A DNA stretch of 64,000 nt from Klebsiella quasipneumoniae subsp. quasipneumoniae (GTDB taxonomy: Bacteria; Pseudomonadota; Gammaproteobacteria; Enterobacterales; Enterobacteriaceae): contig NZ_CP084876.1 in the NCBI RefSeq assembly GCF_020525925.1, forward strand, positions 5,084,001-5,148,000. The letters are read 5' to 3'. The notes beneath the pieces are model-generated. The model was given only the letters and a program-made list of their open reading frames with translations, was not told the origin of the DNA and searched no databases. Both the position numbers and the translations under genes were made by a program. Every line of letters begins with the position of its first letter. Positions within the stretch are counted from its first letter, which is position 1. This document shows, piece after piece, positions 37,278 to 44,805 of the stretch.

Positions 37278-37287
37278 ATGATGGAAT

Positions 37288-37377
37288 CTCGCTCGCAAAG
37301 AGAGGTTCGCCTGGCTGGCGAAGCCATCTCTCTGCGCGAGCCGGCGCGCAAAGCGGGAAATTAATCTTTTTGCCCGC
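37288..37377. repeat. Imperfect hairpins between rhtB and rpn
   Basis: A long imperfect hairpin (about 37288-37340, arms CTCGCTCGC.../...GCGCGAG) is followed by a shorter one at 37353-37377 (GCGGGAAA.../TTTTGCCCGC). The second, with its internal T run, could act as a weak terminator for rhtB. They occupy the left flank of the inserted rpn gene. Confidence 0.5.
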
Positions 37378-37439
37378 TGTCGACGCTGAGCCCGCCGTGC
37401 CAGGATGCCGTCAGAGACGTGATTCACGGATGAACGGCG

Positions 37440-38372
37440 ATGGCAGAAACGGCGACCCCACATGATGCGGTATTTAAAACTTTTCTGTCGCGGGCAGAGA
37501 CAGCGCGCGATTTTATCGAGATCCACCTGCCACCGTCGTTAACAGCGATCTGCAAACTGGATACCCTGCGTCTGGAATCCGGCAGCTTTCTTGAAGACGA
37601 TCTCAGGCCCTACTACAGCGATATTCTCTATTCGCTGGAAACCACCCGCGGTAAAGGGTATGTCCATGTTCTGATCGAGCACCAGAGCGCCCCCGATAAA
37701 CTGATGGCCTTTCGCTTAATGCGCTATGCCGTCGCCGCCATGCAGCGCCATCTGGAGAGCGGCCATAAAACGCTGCCTCTGGTTATTCCGGTCCTCTTCT
37801 ATCAGGGACGACGCAGCCCCTATCCCTGGTCTATGAGCTGGCTGGATAATTTCGCCGATCCCGAGACCGCCCGCCAGCTCTATAGCGGGGCGTTTCCGCT
37901 GGTCGATATCACGGTGATCCCCGACGACGACATTATGCAGCACCGCAGCATGGCGGCCCTGACGCTGGTGCAAAAACACATCCGCCAGCGCGATATGGCG
38001 CAATTGCTGGATAAGTTGACCCAACTCTTAATGCTGGAGCAGATGAGCGGACAACAAATCACCGTATTGGTAAACTATATGGCTCAGGCAGGGGATGCCG
38101 AGGATACTCGGGCACTCTTATACGGGCTGGCACAGCGCGTGCCGCAGCATGGAGGATTACTGATGACGCTGGCGGAAACATGGCTCGCAGAAGGTATGGA
38201 AAAAGGCATCAGGAAAGGCGTACAGCAAGGCATAAAGGAAGGTATAAAGGAAGGCAAACATCAGGCCTTGCTGCAGGTTGCCGAAGCGATGCGCAAACGC
38301 GGGATCGATGACGAAGCGATTATGGAAATGACCGGTCTGTCTGAAGACGAGCTGCAGCGGCTTCGCTATTGA
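37440..38372 (+). CDS. rpn: Rpn family recombination-promoting nuclease (PD-(D/E)XK)
   Basis: A complete 310-residue protein of the Rpn / YhgA-like putative transposase family, which are DNA endonucleases rather than true transposases; E. coli members are toxic and linked to phage defence. Seen: the nuclease core with Asp61 (YYSDILYS) and Glu80-x-Gln82 (LIEHQSAPDK), then RLMRYAVAAMQRH. The C-terminus has five four-residue repeats of the form G(I/V/M)xx at residues 252-272, followed by a short helical domain ending LSEDELQRLRY. The ribosome site of this start is weak (GGA, 9 nt). No terminal repeats or target duplication were found. Confidence 0.9.
   Translation: MAETATPHDAVFKTFLSRAETARDFIEIHLPPSLTAICKLDTLRLESGSFLEDDLRPYYSDILYSLETTRGKGYVHVLIEHQSAPDKLMAFRLMRYAVAAMQRHLESGHKTLPLVIPVLFYQGRRSPYPWSMSWLDNFADPETARQLYSGAFPLVDITVIPDDDIMQHRSMAALTLVQKHIRQRDMAQLLDKLTQLLMLEQMSGQQITVLVNYMAQAGDAEDTRALLYGLAQRVPQHGGLLMTLAETWLAEGMEKGIRKGVQQGIKEGIKEGKHQALLQVAEAMRKRGIDDEAIMEMTGLSEDELQRLRY
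38163..38372 (+). CDS. Candidate intragenic small Rpn protein (C-terminal domain, 69 aa)
   Basis: Inside rpn, a full GGAGG Shine-Dalgarno (38151-38155) stands 7 nt before an in-frame ATG at 38163, which would give residues 242-310 as a separate 69-residue protein starting MTLAETWLAEGMEKG. In E. coli, several rpn genes make such a short C-terminal protein from an internal start, and it blocks the toxic long form. The site here is stronger than that of the full gene. Inferred, not proven; no clear internal promoter was found, only a possible -10 TTATAC near 38129. Confidence 0.55.
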   Translation: MTLAETWLAEGMEKGIRKGVQQGIKEGIKEGKHQALLQVAEAMRKRGIDDEAIMEMTGLSEDELQRLRY

Positions 38373-38378
38373 CACTTT

Positions 38379-38404
38379 CTCCACCCGGATATAGCCGGGT
38401 GGAG
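38379..38404. terminator. Hairpin between convergent rpn and rhtC
   Basis: Perfect 10-bp stem CTCCACCCGG/CCGGGTGGAG with a six-base loop and no T tract. It may protect both mRNA ends; the sequence also resembles a REP-type element. Confidence 0.55.
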
Positions 38405-38416
38405 CATCGCGCCAGG

Positions 38417-39037
38417 TTAACGCGAGATAATCAGATGGATGCCGAAGCCCGCAAACAGCGTGCCGGCGATACCGTCGATCCACTTCGCCATCCGCTGATA
38501 GCCGCGGCGCATCCCCGGCAGGGCGAACAGGCTGGCAACCACCAAAAACCAGGCCAGCGTCTCCATGATAATCAGCAGAAAAATGCCCCAGCGCGCGCCG
38601 GCGCCAACGCTGTCACCGACGAACAGCGAGAACACCGAGCCGAAGTAGATAATCGCTTTCGGGTTCGCCAGATTGGTCAGCAATCCCTTCAGGAAGCTGC
38701 GTCCGCTGCGGGCCAGTTCAACCTGCGGTTCTGCCGGGGACACCGCCTCTTTTTTCAACGCGCCGCGCAACATCTGATAGCCCATCCAGCACAGGTACAA
38801 GCCACCGCCGATCATAATGATGTTGTGCAACCATGCCATTCTGGCGAGGATCAGGTTCAGGCCGAGCAGCGCAACCCCCGCCCAGATCATCACGCCGCAG
38901 GTGATCCCCAGTACGCCCATCACCGCCTCTCTGCGCGAGCGGCTGATGGCCGTTTGTGAGACAAAGAAAAAATCCGGCCCCGGGCTCATTAGCGCAATGA
39001 TATGCACCAGCGCCACGGTGAGGAAAAGCATCAGCAT
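38417..39037 (-). CDS. rhtC: Threonine efflux protein RhtC
   Basis: RhtC, a LysE-family exporter, pumps out threonine. 206 residues as in E. coli. N-terminal signature MSPGPDFFFVSQTA and six hydrophobic segments; LTNLANPKAIIYFGS is the second conserved motif. It is convergent with rpn and lies about 60 bp downstream of recQ on the same strand. Confidence 0.96.
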   Translation of the reverse strand: MLMLFLTVALVHIIALMSPGPDFFFVSQTAISRSRREAVMGVLGITCGVMIWAGVALLGLNLILARMAWLHNIIMIGGGLYLCWMGYQMLRGALKKEAVSPAEPQVELARSGRSFLKGLLTNLANPKAIIYFGSVFSLFVGDSVGAGARWGIFLLIIMETLAWFLVVASLFALPGMRRGYQRMAKWIDGIAGTLFAGFGIHLIISR

Positions 39038-39098
39038 AGTTAACTCGCAGGAAAATAATGAAGAGGATAACTATTCTGGCACTTTTATAGCCAGCTGA

Positions 39099-40925
39099 CT
39101 ACTCATCGTCGCCATCGACATGCGACCGGATCAGCGCCATAAACGGCTTGCCGAAACGCTCGAGTTTACGTGTCCCTACGCCGTTGACGCTGAGCATTTC
39201 GCCAGCGGTTAGCGGCGACTGCTCCGCCATCTCAATCAGCGTCGCGTCGTTGAAGACCACGTACGGGGGAATGTTTTCTTCATCGGCAATCGCTTTACGT
39301 AACTTGCGCAGCTTGGCAAACAGCTTACGATCGTAATTACCGCCGAAGGATTTCTGCATCGCCTTCGGCTTCAGCGCCACGATACGCGGTACGGCAAGCT
39401 GCAGCGGAACGTCGCCGCGCAGCACCGGGCGTGCGGCTTCGGTCAGCTGCAGCGCGGAGTGCTGGGCGATATTCTGCGTCACCAGCCCAAGGTGAATCAG
39501 TTGGCGGATCACGCTCACCCAGTGCTCGTGACTCTGTTCCCGGCCGATGCCGTATACCGGGAGCTTATCGTGGCCCATCTCGCGGATGCGCTGATTGTTG
39601 GCGCCACGCAGGACTTCCACCACGTAACCCATCCCGAAGCGCTGGTTAACCCGATAAATAGTGGAGAGCGCCTTGCGGGCGTCCATTAAGCCATCGTACT
39701 GCTTCGGCGGATCAAGACAGATATCGCAGTTACCGCACGGCTCCTGGCGTCCTTCGCCAAAGTAGTTCAGCAGCACCAGACGACGACAGGTCTGGGCTTC
39801 AGCAAACGCCCCCATCGCGTTCAGCTTATGCCGTTCGATATCCTGCAGCGGTCCGGCGGGCTTCTCTTCCAGACAGCGGCGCAGCCACGCCATGTCCGCC
39901 GGATCGTAAAACAGCATCGCTTCCGCCGGCAGGCCGTCACGCCCGGCGCGGCCGGTCTCCTGATAGTAGGATTCAATATTGCGCGGGATATCAAAATGCA
40001 CCACAAAGCGGACGTTCGGCTTGTTGATGCCCATCCCAAAGGCCACTGTCGCCACCACAATCTGCAGATCGTCGCGCTGGAATTTCTCCTGCACGTCGGC
40101 GCGCACGTCGTTTTCCAGGCCGGCATGGTAAGCCGCCGCGCTGATGCCGCGGCTCTGCAGGCGCGCGGCGGTATCTTCCACTTTCGAACGGCTGTTGCAG
40201 TAGATAATGCCCGATTTGCCTCGCTGATCCTGGACGTAGCGCATCAGCTGGTCGAGCGGCTTGAATTTCTCCATCAGCATATAGCGGATGTTCGGCCGGT
40301 CGAAGCTGCTGACCTGAATCAGCGGATCGTTAAGTCCCAGCAGACGGACGATATCGCGGCGGGTGGTGTCATCGGCGGTGGCGGTCAACGCCATAAACGG
40401 GATCTGCGGCATCCGCTGACGCAGCTGGCCCAGCGCGGCATATTCCGGGCGGAAGTCATGGCCCCACTGAGAGATGCAGTGCGCTTCGTCCACCGCCAGC
40501 ATCGCCAGATTCCAGTTCGCCAGATGCTCAAGGAAGTTGTCGAGCATCAACCGTTCCGGGGCGATATACAGCAGACGAACCTGCCCGTTGCGGCAGCCGG
40601 CCATCACGTCCTGCTGCTGTTCGCGGCTCTGCGTCGAGTTCAGACAGGCCGCCGCCACGCCGTTGGCCAGCAGCTGATCGACCTGATCTTTCATCAGCGA
40701 GATCAGCGGCGAGACCACGACCGTCAGGCCGCCCATGACCAGCGCCGGTACCTGATAACACAGCGACTTGCCGCCACCGGTCGGCATAACCACCAGGCAG
40801 TCACGGCCCTCGAGCGCCGTCTCGATAATCGTCTCCTGGCCAGGACGGAACTGCTGGTAGCCGAAGGTCTCTTGTAAAACCTGCTTAGCCAGCGATTCCT
40901 GATTTAATACTTCCGCCTGTGCCAC
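39099..40925 (-). CDS. recQ: ATP-dependent DNA helicase RecQ
   Basis: RecQ is a 3'-5' helicase of the RecFOR recombination pathway and suppresses illegitimate recombination. 608 residues (E. coli 609). Walker A TGGGKSLCYQ near residue 50, DEAHCISQWGHDFR including the aromatic loop, motif VI QETGRAGRDG, the zinc-binding cysteines in CRRLVLLNYFGE...CGNCDIC, a winged helix and the C-terminal HRDC domain (about 525-600). Between pldA and rhtC on the minus strand. Confidence 0.98.
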   Translation of the reverse strand: MAQAEVLNQESLAKQVLQETFGYQQFRPGQETIIETALEGRDCLVVMPTGGGKSLCYQVPALVMGGLTVVVSPLISLMKDQVDQLLANGVAAACLNSTQSREQQQDVMAGCRNGQVRLLYIAPERLMLDNFLEHLANWNLAMLAVDEAHCISQWGHDFRPEYAALGQLRQRMPQIPFMALTATADDTTRRDIVRLLGLNDPLIQVSSFDRPNIRYMLMEKFKPLDQLMRYVQDQRGKSGIIYCNSRSKVEDTAARLQSRGISAAAYHAGLENDVRADVQEKFQRDDLQIVVATVAFGMGINKPNVRFVVHFDIPRNIESYYQETGRAGRDGLPAEAMLFYDPADMAWLRRCLEEKPAGPLQDIERHKLNAMGAFAEAQTCRRLVLLNYFGEGRQEPCGNCDICLDPPKQYDGLMDARKALSTIYRVNQRFGMGYVVEVLRGANNQRIREMGHDKLPVYGIGREQSHEHWVSVIRQLIHLGLVTQNIAQHSALQLTEAARPVLRGDVPLQLAVPRIVALKPKAMQKSFGGNYDRKLFAKLRKLRKAIADEENIPPYVVFNDATLIEMAEQSPLTAGEMLSVNGVGTRKLERFGKPFMALIRSHVDGDDE

Positions 40926-40952
40926 GTTGACCCCATTTGCCTGAAAAGAAAA

Positions 40953-40974
40953 CAGGCGCTATTTTCAGCGCCTG
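40953..40974 (-). terminator. Rho-independent terminator of pldA
   Basis: Eight-bp stem (40974-40967 with 40960-40953), six-base loop, then TTTTCTTTTC on the minus strand. It separates pldA from recQ. Confidence 0.8.
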
Positions 40975-40992
40975 CGAGCCAGAGTGCAACGA

Positions 40993-41853
40993 TTAAAACA
41001 GATCGTTAAGCATTAGCCCGACGCCGACGCGCGTTTGATTAAAGTTGTAGTCGATAAGCGATTCGCCGTAGCCGCTGTAGATCTGGGTGTAAGCGCGAAC
41101 ATGTTTGGTGATGGGATAGCTCACCCCAAGTTCCGCCCCGCCGTAGCCAGTATTCCAGTTGTATTGCCCCTGCGCGCTGAGGATCGCCTCGCCCAGCTGG
41201 TAACCCACCTTCAGGCGGTAATAGCCCATATATTTGGTGATATCCGGGTTATCATCGGTGCTGCCCACCACATACCAGGGTTTCACTTCCACCAGCCAGT
41301 TGCCATTTTGCGCCATCAGGCGGGCATAAAGCCGGTTCCAGCTGCGTGAGGTGGGATCGGAACGGCCATTCGAGTCGTGGTTATATCCCATTTCGATATC
41401 GCGCAACGTCCAGCCGGCAAACTGATAGTCGGTCGCAAAGCCAAGAAACAGCTGGGGTTCGTAGTTGGTTTCGCGAAACGGCGCCGACTCTTTGCTGTTG
41501 GAGAGCTGCCACCAGGATTTCTGGGTATAGGACGCGCCGAGCAGCGAATTATCCCCCAGGATGCCGCGCCACAGCGGGAAGGCGAGGCTCAGCTGAAACT
41601 TCACTTCATCTTTACGGGCATTTTCGGCCCAGTCATAGCTGCGAATCGCCTCTTTATTGAGATCGCTGGTCCACGTGTAGAGCAGATAGTTGCTTTCATA
41701 AGGGTAGAGCAGAAAAGGATTATCATGATCCTGTAGCAGGTTGGCGATAATACTGCCGCGCACTGCTGGTTTGTCGTGTACCGACGCATCCTGCGCCATA
41801 GCACCAGCCGGTAGCGCGCACAGCGCCGCCAGGCAGGCCAAAGAGATACGCAT
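40993..41853 (-). CDS. pldA: Outer membrane phospholipase A
   Basis: PldA removes mislocalised phospholipids from the outer leaflet of the outer membrane, as a Ca-activated dimer. 286 residues (E. coli 289). Signal peptide of about 20 residues, cleaved after AMA. A 12-strand barrel; the catalytic His-x-Ser plus Asn are in YNHDSNGRSDPTSRSWNR. The C-terminal residue is Phe after alternating hydrophobic residues, as needed for Bam insertion. Divergent from yigI. Confidence 0.97.
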   Translation of the reverse strand: MRISLACLAALCALPAGAMAQDASVHDKPAVRGSIIANLLQDHDNPFLLYPYESNYLLYTWTSDLNKEAIRSYDWAENARKDEVKFQLSLAFPLWRGILGDNSLLGASYTQKSWWQLSNSKESAPFRETNYEPQLFLGFATDYQFAGWTLRDIEMGYNHDSNGRSDPTSRSWNRLYARLMAQNGNWLVEVKPWYVVGSTDDNPDITKYMGYYRLKVGYQLGEAILSAQGQYNWNTGYGGAELGVSYPITKHVRAYTQIYSGYGESLIDYNFNQTRVGVGLMLNDLF

Positions 41854-42005
41854 GCTGGTCTCCTGATAAATAGTTTTTATTTTTGTTTAACCTGAAGACA
41901 TTCTACCTGTTTATTAATCCCCTGCCCCCTAATCCACTCCGAAAGTGGAAATCAATATTTTAGAAGCATAAAATCAACATTTTATTAACGAATGGAACCG
42001 GTGTT

Positions 42006-42470
42006 ATGTCCGAACTTACTGCCGAAGCAGCTCTGAAACTGGTGGGGGAGATTTTCGTCTATCACATGCCGTTTAACCGCGCCCTCGGCCTCGAACTGGA
42101 GCGCTATGAAAAAGCGTTTGCCCAGCTCAGCTTTAATAATCAGCCGATGATGGTCGGCAACTGGGCGCAAAGCATTCTGCATGGCGGAGTGATCGCCTCC
42201 GCGCTGGACGTCGCCGCAGGGCTGGTCTGCGTTGGCAGCACCCTTACCCGCCATGACACTATCAACGAAGAAGAGCTGCGCCAGCGGCTTTCCCGCATGG
42301 GAACCATCGACCTGCGCGTGGACTACCTGCGTCCGGGCCGCGGCGAACGTTTTACCGCGACCAGCACCCTGCTGCGCGCCGGCAATAAAGTGGCGGTAGC
42401 CCGTGTGGAACTGCATAACGAAGCGCAGGTATATATTGCCAGCGCAACAGCGACCTATATGGTGGGTTGA
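42006..42470 (+). CDS. yigI: Acyl-CoA thioesterase YigI (hot-dog fold)
   Basis: A PaaI-type hot-dog thioesterase of 154 residues; the E. coli homologue is reported to act on medium/long-chain acyl-CoA. Visible family core: [21 protein letters not shown], with the conserved HGG turn and the Asp on the central helix, and [12 protein letters not shown] 42006 is chosen because it matches the E. coli start and the frame is closed shortly upstream. 48 bp before rarD, probably in one transcript. Confidence 0.92.
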   Translation: MSELTAEAALKLVGEIFVYHMPFNRALGLELERYEKAFAQLSFNNQPMMVGNWAQSILHGGVIASALDVAAGLVCVGSTLTRHDTINEEELRQRLSRMGTIDLRVDYLRPGRGERFTATSTLLRAGNKVAVARVELHNEAQVYIASATATYMVG

Positions 42471-42518
42471 TTGGCCAAAATCGAGTAACATCACTCTCTT
42501 TGGCAATGGATTTTACCG

Positions 42519-43415
42519 ATGGATGCGAAACAGACGCGGTTGGGGATTATTCTGGCCCTCGCCGCCTACTTTATCTGGGGTATCGCGCCGGCGTACTTCA
42601 AACTTATCTACTATGTTCCCGCCGATGAAATTCTGACCCATCGCGTGATCTGGTCTTTCTTCTTCATGGTGGCGCTCATCAGCGTCAGCCGCCAATGGCC
42701 GCAGGTGAAAAAGCTGCTGAAGACGCCGCGCAAGATCTTCCTGCTGGCGCTCTCTGCGGTGCTGGTCGGCGGCAACTGGCTGCTGTTCATCTGGGCGGTG
42801 AATAACCACCATATGCTGGAAGCCAGTCTCGGCTACTTTATCAACCCGCTGGTGAACATTCTGTTAGGGATGATTTTCCTTGGCGAACGTTTCCGTCGCC
42901 TGCAGTGGCTGGCGATGATCCTCGCCTTTTGCGGCGTGCTGGTGCAGCTCTGGACCTTTGGTTCGCTGCCGATTATCGGCCTTGGGCTGGCCTTCAGCTT
43001 TGCCTTTTATGGTCTGGTGCGCAAGAAAATCGCTGTCGATGCGCAGACCGGCATGCTGGTGGAAACGCTGTGGCTGTTGCCGGTGGCGGCGATTTGGCTG
43101 TTCGGCATCACCGACAGCCCCACCAGCCATATGGGGCAGAACCCCTGGTCGCTCAATCTGCTGCTGATGGCGGCGGGCGTGGTGACCACCATCCCTCTGC
43201 TGTGCTTCACCGGGGCGGCAACGCGTCTGCGGCTCTCCACGCTGGGCTTTTTCCAGTACATCGGCCCAACGCTGATGTTCCTGCTGGCGGTGACGTTCTA
43301 CGGCGAAGTGCCGGGCAAGGATAAAATGGTCACCTTTGGCTTTATCTGGGTGGCGCTGGCGATATTCGTGATGGATGCGGTGTATACGCAAAGACGGGGG
43401 CGTCGGAGCCAGTAA
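42519..43415 (+). CDS. rarD: EamA family transporter RarD
   Basis: A ten-helix inner-membrane permease of the RarD family; the substrate is unknown (the E. coli name comes from a predicted chloramphenicol-sensitivity function). 298 residues (E. coli 296). The signature YFIWGIAPAYFKLI near the N-terminus and SLGYFINPLVNILLG in the middle are diagnostic. Convergent with corA across REP elements; the small genes yigF and yigG found here in E. coli are absent. Confidence 0.94.
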   Translation: MDAKQTRLGIILALAAYFIWGIAPAYFKLIYYVPADEILTHRVIWSFFFMVALISVSRQWPQVKKLLKTPRKIFLLALSAVLVGGNWLLFIWAVNNHHMLEASLGYFINPLVNILLGMIFLGERFRRLQWLAMILAFCGVLVQLWTFGSLPIIGLGLAFSFAFYGLVRKKIAVDAQTGMLVETLWLLPVAAIWLFGITDSPTSHMGQNPWSLNLLLMAAGVVTTIPLLCFTGAATRLRLSTLGFFQYIGPTLMFLLAVTFYGEVPGKDKMVTFGFIWVALAIFVMDAVYTQRRGRRSQ

Positions 43416-43418
43416 ATT

Positions 43419-43493
43419 GCCGGATAGCGTCTATGCCCTATCCGGCTTACAAAAGTCCAGCACCCAGGCCGGATAAGCGAAGCGCATCCGGCA
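43419..43493. repeat. Pair of REP elements (BIME) between rarD and corA
   Basis: Two inverted REP palindromes: 43419-43450 (GCCGGATAG.../...CTATCCGGCTTAC) and 43467-43493 (GGCCGGATAAGCG.../...CGCATCCGGC). Typical placement between convergent genes; they can protect mRNA ends and bind gyrase or IHF. Confidence 0.85.
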
Positions 43494-43499
43494 CAACAA

Positions 43500-44450
43500 C
43501 TACAGCCAGTTTTTACGCTTGAAGTAGAGATACGGCGCCAGGCCGGCCAGCATCATAAAGACGATCGCCCCCGGGTAGCCGAAGCTCCAGTGCAGCTCCG
43601 GCATAAATTCAAAGTTCATTCCGTAGCTGGAGGCCACCAGAGTTGGCGGCAGGAACACCACCGACACCACCGAGAAGATCTTAATGATGCGGTTCTGTTC
43701 GATATTGATAAAGCCCATCGCCGCCTGCATCAGGAAGTTCACCTTCTGGAACAGCGATTCGTTGTGCGGCAGCAGGGATTCGATATCGCGCAGGATCTCC
43801 CGCGCCTGCTCCAGCTGGCCCGCCGGCAGGCGCGCCTTACGCACGAGGAAGTTCAGCGCGCGCTGGGTATCCATCAAACAGAGGCGGACCTTCCAGCCGA
43901 TATCTTCCAGTTCCGCCAGCGTCGACAGCGCTTCGTCGTACTCATCGCCCTGGTGGCCTTCCATAATCACGCGGCTCAGCTTTTCCAGGTCGCTGTAGAT
44001 GTTTTCTATCTCATCCGCCAGCTGTTCGATTTTGGTCTCGAACAGATCTAACAACAGCTCGTAAGCGTTGCCGTCCACCAGCGTCTGGTTACGCACGCGC
44101 ATGCGGTAGAGGCGAAAAGCCGGCAGTTCACGCTCGCGCAGCGTAAACAGGCGCCCTTCGCGGATAGTAAACGCCACGGTAGAGTTACCCGCGTGATCGT
44201 CGGCATCTTCGAAAAAGAAGAAGGAGTGGATATGTAACCCGTCTTCATCTTCAAAGAAACGTGCGGAGGCTTCGATATCTTCCAGTTCCGGGCGCGTCGC
44301 CAGGTTCTGACCCAGTTCCGTCTGCACGCGGCTTCGCTCGTCATCGTCAGGCTCGACCAGATCGACCCACACCGAGCTGGCGAGGTGCTTGATCTCATCG
44401 GCTTCCAGGCGCGTTAAACGATTGTTTTCCAGTTGAAATGCGCTCAGCAT
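43500..44450 (-). CDS. corA: Magnesium/cobalt/nickel channel CorA
   Basis: CorA is the constitutive pentameric Mg2+ channel of the inner membrane. ATG 44450 gives 316 residues as in E. coli; the frame extends 16 codons upstream without support. Large cytosolic funnel domain, then two C-terminal helices joined by the loop with the GMN selectivity motif ([10 protein letters not shown]), and the basic end KRKNWL. A long leader with a probable corL peptide and a hairpin precedes it. Confidence 0.97.
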   Translation of the reverse strand: MLSAFQLENNRLTRLEADEIKHLASSVWVDLVEPDDDERSRVQTELGQNLATRPELEDIEASARFFEDEDGLHIHSFFFFEDADDHAGNSTVAFTIREGRLFTLRERELPAFRLYRMRVRNQTLVDGNAYELLLDLFETKIEQLADEIENIYSDLEKLSRVIMEGHQGDEYDEALSTLAELEDIGWKVRLCLMDTQRALNFLVRKARLPAGQLEQAREILRDIESLLPHNESLFQKVNFLMQAAMGFINIEQNRIIKIFSVVSVVFLPPTLVASSYGMNFEFMPELHWSFGYPGAIVFMMLAGLAPYLYFKRKNWL

Positions 44451-44572
44451 GACCGGGACTCCCAATGCAAAAAAATTATCGGACAGTTCGGTGGGCACAC
44501 AGAAACAAATTGGGTTTCAGACCATTAAGCCTGACTCAGCGCGACGGGAATGGGGCAGGTCGCTGACAACCG

Positions 44573-44604
44573 CTAAGGCTATCAGCATAAGAGGATAGCC
44601 TTAG
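44573..44604 (-). promoter_or_regulatory. Hairpin in the corA leader
   Basis: Perfect 11-bp stem CTAAGGCTATC/GATAGCCTTAG with a ten-base loop. It overlaps the stop codon of the candidate corL ORF, so a ribosome finishing corL would affect its folding. This fits the Salmonella corA leader, where corL translation controls access of Rho. Confidence 0.7.
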
Positions 44605-44657
44605 GAGTTGTTCCTGAATGACAGGAAGTTGAGCCAGCATCTACTGGGTGTGTCCAA
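44601..44657 (-). CDS. corL: Candidate corA leader peptide CorL (18 aa)
   Basis: An 18-codon ORF in the corA leader, starting TTG at 44657 with AGAGG nine bases upstream, product MDTPSRCWLNFLSFRNNS. It begins about 27 bp after the promoter start. In Salmonella a leader peptide of similar size, corL, couples Mg2+ and translation to Rho-dependent termination. I could not compare the sequence directly; the TTG start makes the call tentative. An overlapping ATG ORF in another frame lacks a ribosome site. Confidence 0.45.
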   Translation of the reverse strand: MDTPSRCWLNFLSFRNNS

Positions 44658-44689
44658 GGCGAATGTCCTCTTAGCGTAATCGTGCGCGC

Positions 44690-44718
44690 ATGTTACGCCA
44701 GCGCAAAATCGGCGTCAA
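44690..44718 (-). promoter_or_regulatory. corA promoter
   Basis: -35 TTGACG (44718-44713), 17-bp spacer, -10 TAACAT (44695-44690). It places the corA transcript start about 230 nt before the corA ATG, giving the long leader. Confidence 0.8.
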
Positions 44719-44805
44719 CACGCAACGGAACGCGAAAGCGCAAATCAGGCGCCTTAACGTATAAAGGTAGCAGAATATTACAAAATAATGATATTTTTCT
44801 TAAAG

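Noticed and set aside
37440..38372. rpn as a transposase of an insertion sequence
   Set aside because: No terminal inverted repeats or target duplication were seen, and the family is known as nucleases with PD-(D/E)XK motifs; the transposase label is historical.
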